NCBI GenBank assembly: GCA_029844215.1
Contig: CM056726.1
Coordinates: 32,853,001 to 32,917,000 of the forward strand
Reading direction: 5' to 3'
DNA length: 64,000 nt
Source of the DNA: Przewalskia tangutica
Lineage: Eukaryota; Streptophyta; Magnoliopsida; Solanales; Solanaceae
Part shown: piece by piece, positions 10,638 to 21,650 of the stretch
Layout: the number at the start of each line of letters is the position of its first letter
How positions within the stretch are numbered: position 1 is the first letter of the stretch
The notes under the pieces: model-generated
The model's database searches: none
What the model was told of the DNA's origin: nothing
The model's input: the letters and a program-made list of their open reading frames with translations, nothing else
Program-made: the position numbers and the translations under genes

Positions 10638-11267
10638 ATTTGTGGGGGGAAAATGAAAAGTGATATTGTTTTGGGGGAAAAAAATAAAAGAGTGTTGGAT
10701 TAAAATAATAAAAAAATAAAAATAAGAAAGGTGTTGGATTGGACTGATCCGAATTGTGACTCGCACTGGACTGGTTTGACAAAATGCAAAGCGGGTTAAT
10801 TATTTAAAATAAAATTATTTAAAAAGATGCAAGATTATTAAAATGCAAATGTCGATGCAATAATAATAATAATAAAACGATATTTAAGAAATGTTTAATG
10901 CCTAATTAAAAGTAAAAACGGGATGCCAATTAATTATTTAAAGAGATGCAAACATAATAATAATAGAAACATAATATTAACAAAGACATAATGCTTAATT
11001 TAAAATAAAAGATGCAATGCCATTTTTGTGAAGAAATAAACATATAATATTATGCAAAAAATACAAAAATGATGATTAAAATGTGGTGTCCTAAAACACA
11101 TAAAATTGCAACAAATATACGAAAAACAGGTCAAAATTAACTGTCAACAGCATGTCCCTCTTTGTACGAAGATGATGGAAGAGTTTTCGGACAAAGATGT
11201 TGACTTGTAGCCAATTTTGTCCTGTTTTATAAACTATAACTCAAAAGTGGGGCTGATGCAGACTCAA

Positions 11268-11470
11268 AATTGTCCCAGTGTCGAATTATGATGACACTGG
11301 GTCGTTGTGATGCGAAAATAAAAAGCAAAGCTGACGCTGATTCAAAAATGTCCCAGTGTCGAATCATGATAACAGTGGGCTGCTGTGATGCTGTAAAATT
11401 AAAGACAATGCCGACGCAGATTCAAAATTTGTCCTAGTGTCGAATTATGATTGACACTGGGTTGTAGGTG
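11268..11470. repeat. Three-copy about 80-bp repeat with perfect hairpins
   Basis: TGTCCCAGTG-type units start at 11271, 11349 and 11430 (steps of 78 and 81). The first carries cccagtgtc and gacactggg, a 9-bp perfect stem with a 10-nt loop. The other two have one or two mismatches. It lies between the purine tract end of the element and the main array. Confidence 0.75.
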
Positions 11471-11499
11471 ATGTGGTGCTGGAAAAGACAGAGTGTTTG

Positions 11500-13135
11500 T
11501 AGATGTTGATGGCGTCATTTAATGGACGCGATGTAGATGTTCGTCGTTGCATAAACAAAACATAGATGAAGCCGTTGCATAGGGTTAGATGAAATGCGTC
11601 GTTGCATAGATGCGATGCAGATGCTCGTCGTTGCACAGACGAAACATGGATAAAGCCGTTGCATAGGCTTTGATGAAATGCGTCGTTGCATAGACGCGAT
11701 GCAGATGTTCGTCGTTGCACAGACGAAATATGGATGAAGCCGTTGCATAGACTTAGATGAAATAGCGTTGTTGCATAGATGCGATGCAGATGTTCGTCGT
11801 TGCATAGACGAAACGTGGATGAAGCCGTTGCATAGGCTTAAATGAGATGGCGTCGTTGCATAGACGCGATGCAGATGTTCGTCGTTGCATAGACGAAACA
11901 TGGATGAAGTCGTTGCATAGGCTTAGATGAAATGCGTCGTTGCATAGACGCGATGCAGATGTTCACCGTTGCATAGACGAAACATAGATGAAGCTGTTGC
12001 ATATGCTTAGATGAAATGACGTCGTTGCATAGACGCGATGCAGATGCTCGTCGTTGCATAGACGAAACATAGATGAAGCCGTTGCATAGTCTTATATGAA
12101 ATGGCGTCGTTGCATAGACGCTATGCAGATGCTCGTCGTTGCATAGACAAAACATGGATGAAGACGTTGCATAGGTTTAGATGAAATGCGTCGTTGCATA
12201 GACGCGATGCAGATGTTCGTCGTTGCATAGACAAAACATGGATGAAGCCGTTGCATAGGCTTAGGTGAAATGACGTCATTGCATAGACGCAATGCAGATG
12301 CTCGTCGTTGCATAGACAAAACATATATGAAGCCGTTGCATAGGCTTAAATGAGATGACGTCGTTGCATAGACGCGATGCAGATGTTCGTCGTTGCATAG
12401 ACGAAACATGGATGAAGCCGTTGCATAGGCTTTAATGAAATGACGTCGTTGCATAGACGCGATACAGATGTTCGTCGTTGCATAGACGAAACATGGATGA
12501 AGCCGTTGCATAGGCTTAAATGAAATGACGACATTGCATAGACGCGATGCAGATGTTCGTCGTTGCATAGACGAAACATGAATGAAGCTGTTGCATACGC
12601 TTTTATGAAATAGCGTCGTTGCATAGACGCGATGCAGATGTTCGTCGTTGCATAGACGAAACATGGATGAAGTCGTTGCATAGGCTTATATGAAATGACG
12701 TCGTTGCATAGACGCGATGCAGATGCTCGTCGTTGCATAGACGAAACATGGATGAAGTCGTTGCATAGGCTTATATGAAATGGCGTCGTTGCATAGACGC
12801 GATGCAGATGTTCGTCGTTGCATAGACGAAATATGGATGAAGCCGTTGCATAGACTTATATGAAATGACGTCGTTGCATAGACGCGATGCAGATGTTCGT
12901 CGTTGCATAGACGAAACATGGATGAAGCCGTTGCATAGGCTTTTATGAAATGCGTCGTTGCATAGACGCAATGCAGATGTTCGTCGTTGCATAGACGAAA
13001 TATGGATGAAGCCGTTGCATAGACTTTTATGAAATTCGTCGTTGCATAGACGCAATGCAGATGTTCGTCGTTGCATAGACGAAACATAGATGAAGCCGTT
13101 GCATAAACTTTTATGAAATGCGTCGGTTTATGGGC
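11500..13135. repeat. Minisatellite array A: 19 units of 84/85 bp, each three 28-bp subunits
   Basis: Unit landmarks (gacgcgatgcagatg or variant) fall at 11526, 11609, 11693, 11778, 11863, 11947, 12032, 12117, 12201, 12286, 12371, 12456, 12541, 12626, 12711, 12796, 12881, 12965 and 13049. Steps are 84 or 85 except the first (83). Each unit has three parts starting cgttgcata: one ending in gcagatgttcgt, one in gaaacatggatgaagc, one in ggcttaaatgaaatg. So it is a higher-order repeat of a 28-bp monomer. The minus strand is stop-free over long runs in several frames, which I treat as a by-product of the repeat. Confidence 0.95.
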
Positions 13136-13689
13136 GTACCTGCTTTGTGGCCCTTCTAGGTTGAGATAGCGTCATTGCATAGACGTTGTGTGTTTGTAAC
13201 CCGCATGGGCTTATTGTTTTGCTCCTGCCTTTGCTGATATGAAGATCCTGCACTCAAAGAAAACTTGTGAGTTTTAGGAAATGAGTGGTTGATTCGCGTC
13301 GACTTTGTAGCTTTGGCTCTTGACGCTTGCATGCTCAGACTGGTTTGGGTTGAAGACCTAGTTGATCTGCTTTTTCCTGTCTATTACCATTTTCTTGCAG
13401 TGAATCCTTAAAATATCCCAGTTTCTGGTAAATGAAGATGTTGAACTGGGTAAGGTTGCATCGTGACGCTATCAAGGCGATCAGGTAAGCAAAATTTTTT
13501 TTCCATCATGAATGTAAAGCTAATGCGAGAATATGGACAATGTACAATTGAGTAGATGAGAATGCAACCCTCAAAATACGTCCCAGTCATGTGTAGGTAG
13601 TCATGGATGCGAAATATATGAGGATGTTAAACTCTCGAATGGACAAAATCGAGTCCTGTGCAAAACAGAGAAGAAATATTTCTAATGGA
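13136..13689. other. Unique spacer between arrays A and B
   Basis: Non-repetitive DNA with one decayed array unit at its left edge (gcgtcattgcatagacg near 13169). No coding signature. Confidence 0.6.
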
Positions 13690-14582
13690 GTGACCGAAGC
13701 CGATGTGGCTGCCTACATATCCCGCCGAGGGAATCAGGTCAGAGCGTAGTTCATGCTGCAAAATAACGATTTTTTATGATTTTAAAATGATGTGGGACCG
13801 AAGCCGATGTGGCCGTCTACGTATCCCACTGAGGGAATCAGGTCAAGACGTAGTTCATGCTGCAAAATAAGAATTTTTTTATGATTTTAAAATGATGCGG
13901 GACCGAAGCCGATGTGGCCGCCTACGTATCCCGCTGAGGGAATCAGGTCAAGACGTAGTTCGTGATGCAAAATAAGGATTTTTTATGATTTTAAAATGAT
14001 GTGGGACCGAAGCCGATGTGGCCGCCTACGTATCCCGCAGAGGGAATCAGGTCAAGACGTAGTTCATGCTGCAAAATAAGATTTTTTTTTATGATTTTAA
14101 AATGATGCGGGACCGAAGCCGATGTGGCCGCCTACGTATCCCGCTGAGGGAATCAGGTCAAGACGTAGTTCGTGATGCAAAATAAGATTTTTTTTTAATT
14201 TTAAAATGATGTGGGACCGAAGCCGATGTGGCCGCCTACGTATCCCACAGAGGGAATCAGGTCAAGACGTAGTTCATGATGCAAAATAACGATTTTTATG
14301 ATTTTAAAATGATGTGGTACCTAAGCCGATGTGGCCGCCTACGTATCCCGCTGAGGGAATCAGGTCAAGACGTAGTTCGTGATGCAAAATAAGGATTTTT
14401 AAGATTTTAAAATGATGTGGGACCGAAGCCGATGTGGCCGCCTACGTATCACGCTGAGGGAATCAGGTCAAGACGTAGTTCGTGATGCAAAATAAGGATT
14501 TTTAAGATTTTAAAATGATGTGGAACCGAAGCCGATGTGGCCGCCTACGTATTCCGCCGAGGGAATCAGGTGCGCGTAGTTC
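13690..14582. repeat. Minisatellite array B: 9 units of about 104 bp
   Basis: The phrase gaccgaagccgatgtgg recurs at 13692, 13796, 13901, 14005, 14111, 14215, 14318, 14421 and 14524 (steps 103-106). Each unit holds cgcctacgtatccc, gggaatcaggtcaagacg and tagttc, then an A/T-rich linker with a variable T-run. A tenth, diverged copy lies at 14782-14850. I have the impression that the cctacgtatccc...gacgtagttc core recurs in Ogre/Tat 3' regions of other plants. Confidence 0.93.
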
Positions 14583-16095
14583 ATTCAAATATGTTATAAA
14601 ATGTATGCTTGGAAAAAATTTATCAATGAAAGGATAACAATATAAAGCTGTGCAAAAGAAATGATTGTTCATTGTGGACGAATGCAAAGTAAAATGAATG
14701 CCCGAAAACATGATGAATGGGATGCATGAGTGAGAAATGCGCTCTTTGTTATTATTATTTTTTTGTGGTTTTTTTTTGTGGTGTCGAACCCAAAATGAGT
14801 TGCCTACGTATCACACCGTGTGATGAGAATCAGACACGCGTAGTTCGGAATGAATATGCTGTAAAATGCATGATAAAACATTATGTAATCAACATGAGAC
14901 ATATCAATTGAATTTGCGAATATGAATAAAAATACAAAGTATAGAAGAACTGAGAGCGATGTCTCGTTGAATCTGGTATAAACTGACTTCTATTAGTCAA
15001 CATAACTTCTGCTCATTTTTGTGATAATTTTTCTTTTCCGGCCGCCCTTGACTATTTGCGAGGACGGTCTTCCTGCAAAAAATATGACAAATGGGTGAGA
15101 GTAGGCAAGTCATAAAAATAATAAAATGTAAGGGCGTGACAATATAGTCAAAGACTCCCCTGATTGGTTCGACCGGACTGGTGGTTGATGCTTCACAAAG
15201 TCCAAATCGCGCTATTCAAGAGTGATTTACGCAGTAGGAGTCCTAATTGCAATGTGACAGCAAAAAAAAAAGTGCAAAAATGCAAATGCTCGAGCACGGA
15301 ATCACAAAAGGGTAATTATTGCATTAAATAATATGTACATAATTGCTAGCGACAACAATACTAAACAAAAGCATGCAAATCAAGTGCGCGCCCTAATATG
15401 CATGGGACGTCTCTTATGCCAGAGGTCGACCTAAGCGCCAAATATGCGAGATTATGATAAATAAGTCCAAGCCGTCAAACTGCAATGTTTTGTTGGAAAT
15501 GGCGACCAAATGACGGTGCACTTTTTCCAATTTCGGCGTGTCATGACCAGGCTTGGATCCTTCTATCATTATCACGCTACACATATATGCTTATTGGTCG
15601 TCGGGTTGTGAAACCCAACGACAATTTGGTGGATTTCCTAATCGTGGAGACGATACCAATGATCGACCCACCTAGGGTGTATGCATGCATGCCTTAAAAT
15701 AAAGAGGGCGGTATAGATCTGTCTTAAATTTTCTAAAATTTGGCTTACTAGACACAATGGTTCCCGAGCAGACTACTCGAGTGAGAAGGCTATGCGGCCA
15801 CCGATTGGATCGGATTCTCCGCGTAAAATGCCAACTCTCCTAAATTTGGATATTTGAAAGAAATTTGCGGGTGTGCAAAGCACACCTCGCGTGAAGTGTG
15901 TGATAGTGTCAATTTTCCATAATGGAGGAAATATGAGCGGAATGACAATTTAAGGAAAGCAGTAAAAGAATGTAGCAATTAAAGTAGTTAATTACAAAAT
16001 AAAAGCAAACAATATAAAACATTTACAACAAATATAAAAGCAAATAAGGCGCAATATTTAATTAACATGAGTTTTCTATGATCAAGAACCTGATA
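14583..16095 (-). other. 5' internal region of the Tat/Ogre-like element, no coding capacity found
   Basis: Between the PBS and array B, where gag would start on the minus strand, only short ORFs occur in either direction and none resembles gag. Local (gatatcc / ggtctgaa)-type words recur but no tandem array is present. Confidence 0.6.
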
Positions 16096-16113
16096 TCCCC
16101 AGTGGAGTCGCCA
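16096..16113 (-). promoter_or_regulatory. Primer-binding site of the Tat/Ogre-like element
   Basis: The minus strand reads TGGCGACTCCACTGGGGA three bases after the 5' LTR. It is complementary to the 3' end of a tRNA, probably tRNA-Arg as reported for Ogre elements. It fixes the element's orientation. Confidence 0.8.
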
Positions 16114-16116
16114 TGC

Positions 16117-18454
16117 TATCGCGCCCGTTTTGACCTCGGGGTCTGAACGATATCCGCAACGTTGCTCTTTGGCGCGGTTCCCTGGATGGAACAATAATGC
16201 TGATTTTGAGGAGTCGCCACCTAATTATTTAAGTGAATTAGGACACTTGATTTATTGCAATAAAAATACTGTAATTAATCTCCATTTAATGGTCTGCGAA
16301 ATTAATGAGATTCTGAATCAGGGTTCTTTATTATCCTAAAGGGAAGGGGTTAGACATCCTTTAAGATCCGCTAACTTGCGGTTATTCGTTCAAACCTAGG
16401 TTAATTATTTATTGCCTTTTTATTCTACCTATTCTAAGCATTTTTCATAATTTATAATTAAAATAAAGTGCAATACAGAATAATAAAACTAAAATTAAAT
16501 GCGACATAAAATAAAACTCCGGGACATCTTTTAGCCTTTTTTAGGCCTTCTGCACAAGATGATCTCCGGATACCTGCATAAACACTTAGTAAAAGTGTTA
16601 GTACTAGAATAAATAATTTTAAAGCAATGACAGAAATTTAATAAGTAAAGCCAAAAAATAAATAAATCCGTCTTTTGCACAGAGGAGGCCTTGGAAATCA
16701 GACGGAGATTCATTCATCGGCCAATATTGTTAAAAGCAATAAAATAAATAAAACCTTCAGATCCGCGCCAAAACAGTAATAGTTTTAAACACGGAGGGCT
16801 CAGATATATACAAAAATAAAGTGGGACATCCTAAACAAGTGTGTCATGCGAATTCGCCGCCAGCGCATGTTGGTTATCCTGTAAGTAGAAGAAATCATCA
16901 ACGCCGTAAAGCTTCATTTATTTTATTTTCCGCTTTGCAATCATGAGGCCTCAAAATCGACGGATAACTTTTTCATTGGCCAGATGTAGTATCTTGTTCA
17001 AAATCAGCAAAATACCCAATATTCAAATGTAGCAATTTGTTCAAAATCAATTTAATAAAAGAAGCGAGTGCAAATAGTTCAAAGAAGATATAAATGAAGC
17101 AAAGAAGAATAAATTCGTCGGAGCAGCATAAATTCGCCGGAAAGTTCAGAACATCGCCGGAGTTTTCTTTCAAACTCCGGCAGGTATCCAAAAACCAGAA
17201 AAATATGTCCGAAAATAGTAAAAAGTAGCAAAATATCACCGATAAACCAGAAATCCGTCGGAGTCTAAAACTCCGGCCAAAATACTAAAATGGTGCAAAA
17301 TCAGCCCAACAAAACAGAAGCAAACCGACGAACATCGCCGGAGTTTTGCAAACTCCGGCCAAATACCAAAACTCCAGAAATCAGTCCGACAACCAACAAC
17401 AGAAACCAAAAATTAAACCAACAGGGGTCGCCGGAGTTTTAAACTCCGGCGAGATACAAAATTTCCAAATCAGTCCAACCAAACCACAATATGTAATAAC
17501 AACAAAAAAAGAAACCAACAGCGTCTCCGCCAGTCGCCGGTGGTCAGCTCCGGCGAGGCAGAGACGACAAAAGGGGATACAGGGTATGGGGAGTTCAACG
17601 AGAGCAGGTGAGGTCGACGGGTGCAAGGCAGTAGCGGTGTGGGTCGGTGACAGTGAGTGTTGAGCGCCAGATGATGATGGTGGTTTCGCCGGTGGTGGGC
17701 GACAGGAGCAGGGGTGTGGGAAAGCAGTGGGTTCGCCGGTTGTTCGGCGATGGTGGTGGAGGATCGGGAGAGGCGACGGAGAGAGGGTGTGGTAAGGTGA
17801 TAAGGCGGGCGGAGAGGGTGAGGGGTTGTTGTGTGTGTGCGTGTGTGAGAGAGCAGTGTGGGTGAGGAATGTCAAGTGCGGCTGAAGGGGGGAGTTAGGG
17901 ATGAGGGAGTTGTTTATTATATAGGGTAGGTTTTTTAGGGTTTGGTATTTGTGGGGGGGAAATGAAAAGTGATATTGTTTTGGGGGGGAAAAATAAAAGA
18001 GTGTTGGATTAAAATAATAATAAAATAAATAAGAAGGGTGTTGGATTGGACTGATCCGAATTGTGACTCGCACTAGACTGGTTTGACAAAATGTAAAGCG
18101 GGTTAATTATTTAAAATAAAATTATTTAAAAAGATGCAAGATTATTAAAATGCAAATGCCGATGCAATAATAATAATAAAAAACGATATTTAAGAAATGT
18201 TTAATGCCTAATTAAAAGTAAAAACGGGATGTCAATTATTATTTAAAGAGATGCAAACATAATAATAATAGAAACATAATATTAACAAAGACATAATGCT
18301 TAATTTAAAATAAAAGATGCAATGCCATTTTTGTGAAGAAATAAACATAGAATATTATGCAAAAAATGCAAAAATGATGATTAAAATGCGGTGTCCTAAA
18401 ACACATAAAATTGCAACAAATATACGAAAAACGGGTCAAAATTGACTGTCAACA
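16117..18454 (-). repeat. 5' LTR of the Tat/Ogre-like element
   Basis: 2,338 bp. The terminal CA on the minus strand has become TA (plus strand tatcgcgccc instead of tgtcgcgccc). It contains four intact CCGGAGTTT hairpins (17155-17180, 17257-17278, 17336-17359, 17429-17451). Confidence 0.92.
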
Positions 18455-18992
18455 GAAAGCATACACCTCAATGTCTGAATCATACACGTCTAAACTGATG
18501 GATTTGGTACTGGGAACTCCCTTTGGAAAAAAATTGTTTCAAGGGGGTTTCATTTGGGATTTGAGACACACTGGGTTGTTCAAAAATAGATGGTTCTTCC
18601 TCAATTGATAAAACATAGTCCGTATGTTTACTATCACTTCTAGAGTAAATGGGTTTAAATGTTTCACATTTAGTCCTTTTGCTACTCGAACCTTCTTGGA
18701 CTGTTTTCTCAAATCGGCGAGTAGGAAATGCAGATGACCTTGGCCTTTTACCCAGAGATGAGAAATCAAAAGTTTGATCGACATCTACAGGGTTATTATT
18801 ATCTCCTGGATAGCTAATATCTAAAGGTTCATCAAAACCATTAAACACTATTTCTTTAGAAAGATCCTCAGGGATATTTGAGGAAGAAGACCGACCCGGT
18901 TGCTGAGGTGTATTCGACGGAGGGCTAATGCTCATGGGAGTATTGGATGGAATATTGGTTGACATTTGTTCTGACATTGGAGAAGTTTCCAT
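18455..18992 (-). pseudogene. C1 env-like ORF, N-terminal part
   Basis: A minus-strand ORF starts with ATG at 18992. It encodes a Ser/Pro/Asn-rich, low-complexity N-terminus (METSPMSEQMSTNIPSNTPM), a basic patch (LGKRPRSSAFPTRRF, SSKRTKC) that could act as a nuclear signal, and an acidic region. It lies about 0.95 kb downstream of RNase H, the place of the env-like ORF in SIRE/Maximus elements. It ends at the Tat/Ogre-like insertion; the rest is at 7909-8807 and 3893-4087. Near the junction the frame STKSIS...SDIEVYAF is followed beyond the insert by a similar STKSISSDIEVSAF, a small internal duplication. I see no signal peptide or membrane span in this part. Lineage assignment is by position and composition. 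Confidence 0.6.
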
Positions 18993-19940
18993 CGGTGAGA
19001 ATTAAGGAGAGAGTTTTGAGGAGTTGGGTTTTTCGATTGAGATTGGAGTTTGGTTTGATGATTCCATCGAGTAGGTAGGTGTATACCAGATGTGATTTTC
19101 CCTCCCCTTTTTTTATTTATTTATTTTTATTTTTATGGGGAAATCGGAAATGATAAAATAATATCAAATGAGAGTAATATTTATAGACATGGCAAACCTT
19201 TTTCTTAGCAACAAAAATTTCTTATTTTTAGGTGTTTCAATTTTACACAATAAATTACACCTAAAATATTGGGATAAAAGATAAACATCATGATAGAAAT
19301 AACATTTAATCTCATCATTTTAAATTCTGAAATTCCATTAAACAAGGCATAAAATAGGGAGTAAAATTTGATATTTCAAAAATCAGATAAGAAAAATATC
19401 CCAACACATATCACATACTAAAAATGTAAACAACAATGTTAGTAACATTTTGAACGACACCAGTATTTTGATCGCACAAGAATTTTCAGATTTGGCAACA
19501 AAACACGACACATTTTATACACACTTTATGAGTTTGACCACTGGATCCCATCATGTCCTTGGTCTAATCATATAACACATACAAAAGAATTTTGCGTGTC
19601 AAAAAAAAATACTTTTATGGTATTCTCAAATCTCTTCTTGAGCATTTGCTACTCCTATAGAATAGGAACAATATCTTTTCATGGATTTTACCCATTTTTT
19701 TTCACAATTTCCAAATATTTGTAAAGGCTTTGCCTTATTTTGATACTCTATTTTTATGATATATATATCATCGTAGAGAACTGTATCACTTTGATAACAT
19801 AAACTTATTAAAGGATCATGCTTGTGTGATCAAAATTTATGCACCATACAACAATAATAATCAGTTAGTGATATGACATAGGTAAATGTCACCCGAAATG
19901 TTAGATAACATTTCAGCCGACATTCACTAAAAAAAGTCTT
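18993..19940. other. C1 pol-env spacer
   Basis: AT-rich, non-coding in all frames. Sireviruses characteristically have a spacer here before the env-like ORF. Confidence 0.55.
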
Positions 19941-20340
19941 TTAGAGATTACAATGACCAAAATATTTCTTCAAACTAGAAAATCTCTCATGGTCAAAAGC
20001 TTTTGTAAAAATATCAACTAGTTGATGAAGAGTGTCAACATGTTCAATTAGAACTAGCTTTTTTTTTTTAACTAAATCTCTTAAAAAGTGATGTATAATA
20101 TCAATATGTTTAGTACGTGAGTGCTGAACTTGATTATTGGAAATATTTATAGCACTCAAATTATCACAATATAAAATTAAAATGTTGCTAGAAAATTCAT
20201 AGCCGTCTAACATGTGTCGTAGCCATATTAATTGAGCAACAAATTCCAGTTGTTACATATTCAGATTCAGCAGTTGAAAGTGAGGCACAATTTTGTTTAC
20301 GACTATACCATGAAACAAGGTAATTTCCATGATAAAAACA
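19941..20340 (-). pseudogene. C1 RNase H domain
   Basis: Minus-strand frames give SWYSRKQNCASLSTAESEY (about 20260-20320, carrying the catalytic Glu), then ILYCDNLSAINISNNQVQHS with the catalytic Asp, and RTKHIDIIHHFLRDLV to the stop at 19941. The domain would remove RNA from the RNA-DNA hybrid during reverse transcription. A frame change near 20213 separates the two halves. Confidence 0.85.
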
Positions 20341-20442
20341 TTCTCCACTTGTACTTTTTCTATCATCCACATCTCCAGCCCATTCCGAGTCACTAAATCC
20401 TATTAAGTTAGGATTTGTGTTTTGGAATACCAGATTCCCAAC

Positions 20443-21489
20443 TCACATGTGCCAACAACATATCGAATAATACGTTTCACGACATTTAAGTGAGACATTT
20501 GGAGACAGGCTTAAAAACGTGCACAAATCCTTACATACCTTTTGCGATGAATATATTGGCGTTTTCATATGTTTAGCGTTCTCCAAACCAAATATTTTAA
20601 CTAGATTCTTGGCATATTTACTTTGTGAGATGAAAATTCCATCCTCAATTTGCTTTATCTGCAAGCCTTAGAAAAAAGTTAGTTCCCCAATCATGCTCAT
20701 TTCAAATATCGATGACACAACTTCAACAAATAAGTTTAGGTACGACTGTGAAGTCGATCTAAGTACTATGTCATCCACGTAGATTTGAGAAATTATAATA
20801 TCTACACCGTGTCGTTTAATAAACAAAGTACAATCAGCTTCACCAAGGTTAAAACAAATTCAAGAAAAACGGTAGTTGAACAACCATACCATGCACGGGG
20901 GGGCTTGTTTCAACTCATACGAAACCTTTTTAAGCTTGTACACATAGTGTGAATGGTAAGGATCTTCAAATCCTTTTGGTTGTTCAACATATACCTCCTT
21001 GTCTACATAACCATTTAAGAAGGCACATTTTACATCCATTTGGTGTAAAGTAATATTCAGACAACAAGAAATAGCAAATAAAAGTCTAATCGACTCGATT
21101 CTAGCTATAGGTGAGAATGTTTCATCAAGATCAATTCCTTCAACATGAGTATAACCTTGGGCAACTAGACGTGCTTTGTTTCTAACAACTGTTCTCGATT
21201 CGTCTGATTTATTTTTAAAAATCCACTTAGTTCTAATTACATTTGAATTGTTTGAACGTGGAACTAAGCCCCAAACTTCATTTTGAGAAAATTGTTCAAG
21301 CTCTTCTTGCATTGCTTGTATCCAGAAATTATCTTTAAGTGCTTTTACAACATTCTTTGGTTCTAATGTAAATATAAAACAAGAAAGACTAACATCTTGG
21401 TATATGGTTGACATACACACATACCTTACCATTTGTCTATAGTTGAGTGGTTCTTTGTCTCTTGTTCGAATTATTTCTAAAACTCTCAC
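20443..21489 (-). pseudogene. C1 reverse transcriptase
   Basis: Copia reverse transcriptase (RVT_2 type), minus strand. Visible in order: WIQAMQEELEQFSQNEVWGL, TKWIFKNK, ARLVAQGYTHVEGIDLDETF, then LHQMDVKCAFLNG with the first catalytic Asp intact, QPKGFEDP, a frameshift after KQAPP near 20880, and YVDD at 20770-20781 in another frame. The typical SLYGLKQAP has become VSYELKQAPP. The fragment at 20443-20664 covers the end of the domain. The gene is dead through frameshifts, not loss of catalytic residues. Confidence 0.9.
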
Positions 21490-21650
21490 TATCTCTTATC
21501 CCGTTGGATGATTCTTCATAATCCTTGATGAGGGGTCCCTACGAACTTGGTCTAACAATTCACCACTTGATTCCCCATATGTGGCCTCTATGGTCTCTAT
21601 TGCTGTTTAAATATTGCTTCAGGTGTGGCAACATTTGTGATAACATTCGA

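Larger units (their letters stand above)
8813..11149 (-). repeat. 3' LTR of the Tat/Ogre-like element
   Basis: 2,337 bp, TGTCGCGCCC to CTGTCAACA on the plus strand. It is collinear with 16117-18454. Most of it is near-identical to the sister copy; small indels cluster at 9545-9560, 9955-10060 and 10200-10500. Confidence 0.92.
8808..18459 (-). mobile_element. Tat/Ogre-like non-autonomous LTR retrotransposon (LARD-like), TSD gaaag
   Basis: The element is 8813-18454 (9,642 bp) with 2.34 kb LTRs and TSD gaaag (8808-8812, 18455-18459). On the minus strand the LTR runs TGTTGACAGT to GGGCGCGACA and is followed by the PBS TGGCGACTCCACTGGGGA, the tRNA-Arg-type site I associate with Ogre/Tat elements. 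The 4.97 kb internal region has no gag, protease, reverse transcriptase or integrase signature. Instead it has two minisatellite arrays and a hairpin triplet near its 3' end, where Ogre/Tat elements are known to carry hypervariable tandem repeats. It must have been mobilised in trans. It interrupts the env-like ORF of C1. Confidence 0.88.

Noticed and set aside
10267..10782. 171-residue Ser/Pro/Thr-rich minus-strand ORF in the Tat/Ogre-like LTR (and 230-codon counterpart at 17381-18073)
   Set aside because: It lies across the LTR promoter and CT-rich leader, is low complexity, and the two LTR copies differ by frameshifting indels.
11445..13087. Long overlapping minus-strand ORFs (up to 190 codons) across array A, as a repeat protein gene
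   Set aside because: Several frames are open at once and the 85-bp units shift frame at each step, so the openness comes from the repeat sequence. There is no start context or conserved frame.
11500..14582. CRISPR array
   Set aside because: Repeats are contiguous tandem units without unique spacers, in a plant retroelement with no cas-like genes.
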